Notes under the pieces: model-generated
What the model was told of the DNA's origin: nothing
The model's database searches: none
What the model saw: only the letters and a program-made list of their open reading frames with translations
Position numbers and translations under genes: made by a program
Part shown: positions 11,591 to 12,215 of the stretch, in pieces
Layout of the letters: each line of letters opens with the position of its first letter
Numbering within the stretch: position 1 is the stretch's first letter
Source of the DNA: CAVALG01 sp045576295
Lineage (GTDB): Bacteria > Bacillota > Clostridia > Oscillospirales > Acutalibacteraceae
Assembly: GCA_045576295.1 (NCBI GenBank)
Contig: JAZNGF010000025.1
Coordinates: forward strand, 1 to 12,215
Direction of reading: 5' to 3'
Length of the DNA: 12,215 nt

Positions 11591-12215
11591 ATGGAACACA
11601 TTTACGATATGATAATTATCGGCGGCGGCCCTGCAGGCTACACGGCAGGCTTATATGCTGCCCGCGCCGGAATGGATACGCTTTTAATTGAAAAACTGTC
11701 GGCTGGGGGGCAAATGGCGCTTACGGGCGATATTGATAACTACCCCGGTTTTGAAGAGGGGATCGACGGATTCACCCTTGGAATGAAAATGCAACAAGGG
11801 GCCGAGCGTTTTGGGCTTGAAACTGAATATGACGAGGTTTTATCGGCCCAGCTTTCGGGTAATGTAAAAAAGGTTGTAACCTCAAGCGGTGAGTATTTCA
11901 CTAAAACCGTTGTTATTTCATCGGGCGCAAACCCGCGCGAATTAGGAATTGCGGGCGAGCAGGATTTAATAGGCAAAGGTGTTCACTACTGCGCCCATTG
12001 TGACGGCAGATTCTATAAAGATAAAACCGTTATGGTTGTGGGTGGAGGCAACTCTGCCGCGGCCGATGCGATATATCTTTCGCGCCTTGCTAAAAAGGTG
12101 TATATTGTTCACCGAAGAGATGCTTTAAGGGCAACAAAGATATATCACGAGCCGTTAATGTCGGCCGAAAATGTAGAATTTTTATGGAACAGCACCGTAG
12201 AGGAATTTATCGCTG
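11591..12215 (+). CDS. trxB: Thioredoxin-disulfide reductase, partial (3' end outside window)
   Basis: The first 208 codons are present; the gene runs off the right edge (full proteins are about 300-320 residues). Visible are FAD-binding IIGGGPAGYTAGLYAARAG (9-27), the redox site C134-A-H-C137 followed by DGRFYKDKTV, the second nucleotide-binding site GGGNSAAADA (151-160), and HRRDALRA (174-181). The HRR arginines suggest use of NADPH. The enzyme passes electrons from NADPH via FAD to TrxA. The middle of the redox site is Ala-His rather than the common Ala-Thr, and the usual acidic pair after the second GGG site is AD. The start at 11591 uses AGAGGA inside the end of trxA. Confidence 0.94.
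   Translation, partial: MEHIYDMIIIGGGPAGYTAGLYAARAGMDTLLIEKLSAGGQMALTGDIDNYPGFEEGIDGFTLGMKMQQGAERFGLETEYDEVLSAQLSGNVKKVVTSSGEYFTKTVVISSGANPRELGIAGEQDLIGKGVHYCAHCDGRFYKDKTVMVVGGGNSAAADAIYLSRLAKKVYIVHRRDALRATKIYHEPLMSAENVEFLWNSTVEEFIA

Noticed and set aside
1..12215. CRISPR array, tRNA, rRNA, prophage or IS element
   Set aside because: No regularly spaced repeats, no cloverleaf or rRNA signature, and no transposase, integrase or phage gene could be found in either strand.

Overview
The window reads as a low-to-moderate GC Bacillota chromosome, most likely an anaerobic clostridial lineage (Oscillospiraceae/Ruminococcaceae-like; this is inference). The signs are strong GGAGG-type ribosome sites, TTGACA/TATAAT promoters, and many Rho-independent hairpin terminators. 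Families typical of Clostridia are also present: AGCS and GltS sodium symporters, a PadR/DUF1700/DUF4097 operon, a DUF6512 membrane protein, and a PlsC acyltransferase with a C-terminal zinc ribbon. I see no rRNA, tRNA, CRISPR array, transposase or complete recombinase.

Region 1 (1-2378): the 3' tail of an unseen unit with a strong terminator, a second terminator, then a promoter driving tetR - ABC ATPase - ABC-2 permease. This is a self-regulated exporter operon of the drug/antimicrobial-efflux type. Region 2 (2379-2817) has no ordinary gene but is densely structured. A near-consensus promoter is followed by several inverted repeats and a terminator, which together look like a ~240-nt structured RNA. 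A 17-bp sequence near its 3' end is repeated exactly at 25-41, also just before a terminator. Region 3 (2818-4289): a single-gene sodium:amino-acid (AGCS) symporter with its own promoter and terminator.

Region 4 (4301-6298): a PadR repressor, a DUF1700/HAAS membrane protein and a DUF4097 STGD-repeat beta-helix protein form one tight operon. A 25-bp near-palindrome sits on its promoter and is probably the PadR operator. Region 5 (6330-7345): a decayed AraC-type regulator with three in-frame stops, converging with and overlapping the 3' end of a DUF6512 membrane protein on the minus strand. Region 6 (7315-10067, minus strand): plsC-like acyltransferase with zinc ribbon, then a gltS-like glutamate symporter, in an overlapping two-gene operon with a clear promoter and terminator.

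Region 7 (10191-12215, plus strand): a Gfo/Idh/MocA oxidoreductase, then trxA and trxB (the latter cut by the window end). The reductase carries a CAHC redox centre instead of the textbook CATC.

The best candidates for something undescribed are the structured transcript at about 2438-2680 with its repeated 17-nt 3' motif, and the operator-controlled PadR/HAAS/DUF4097 envelope module. The rest is mostly recognisable housekeeping and transport.
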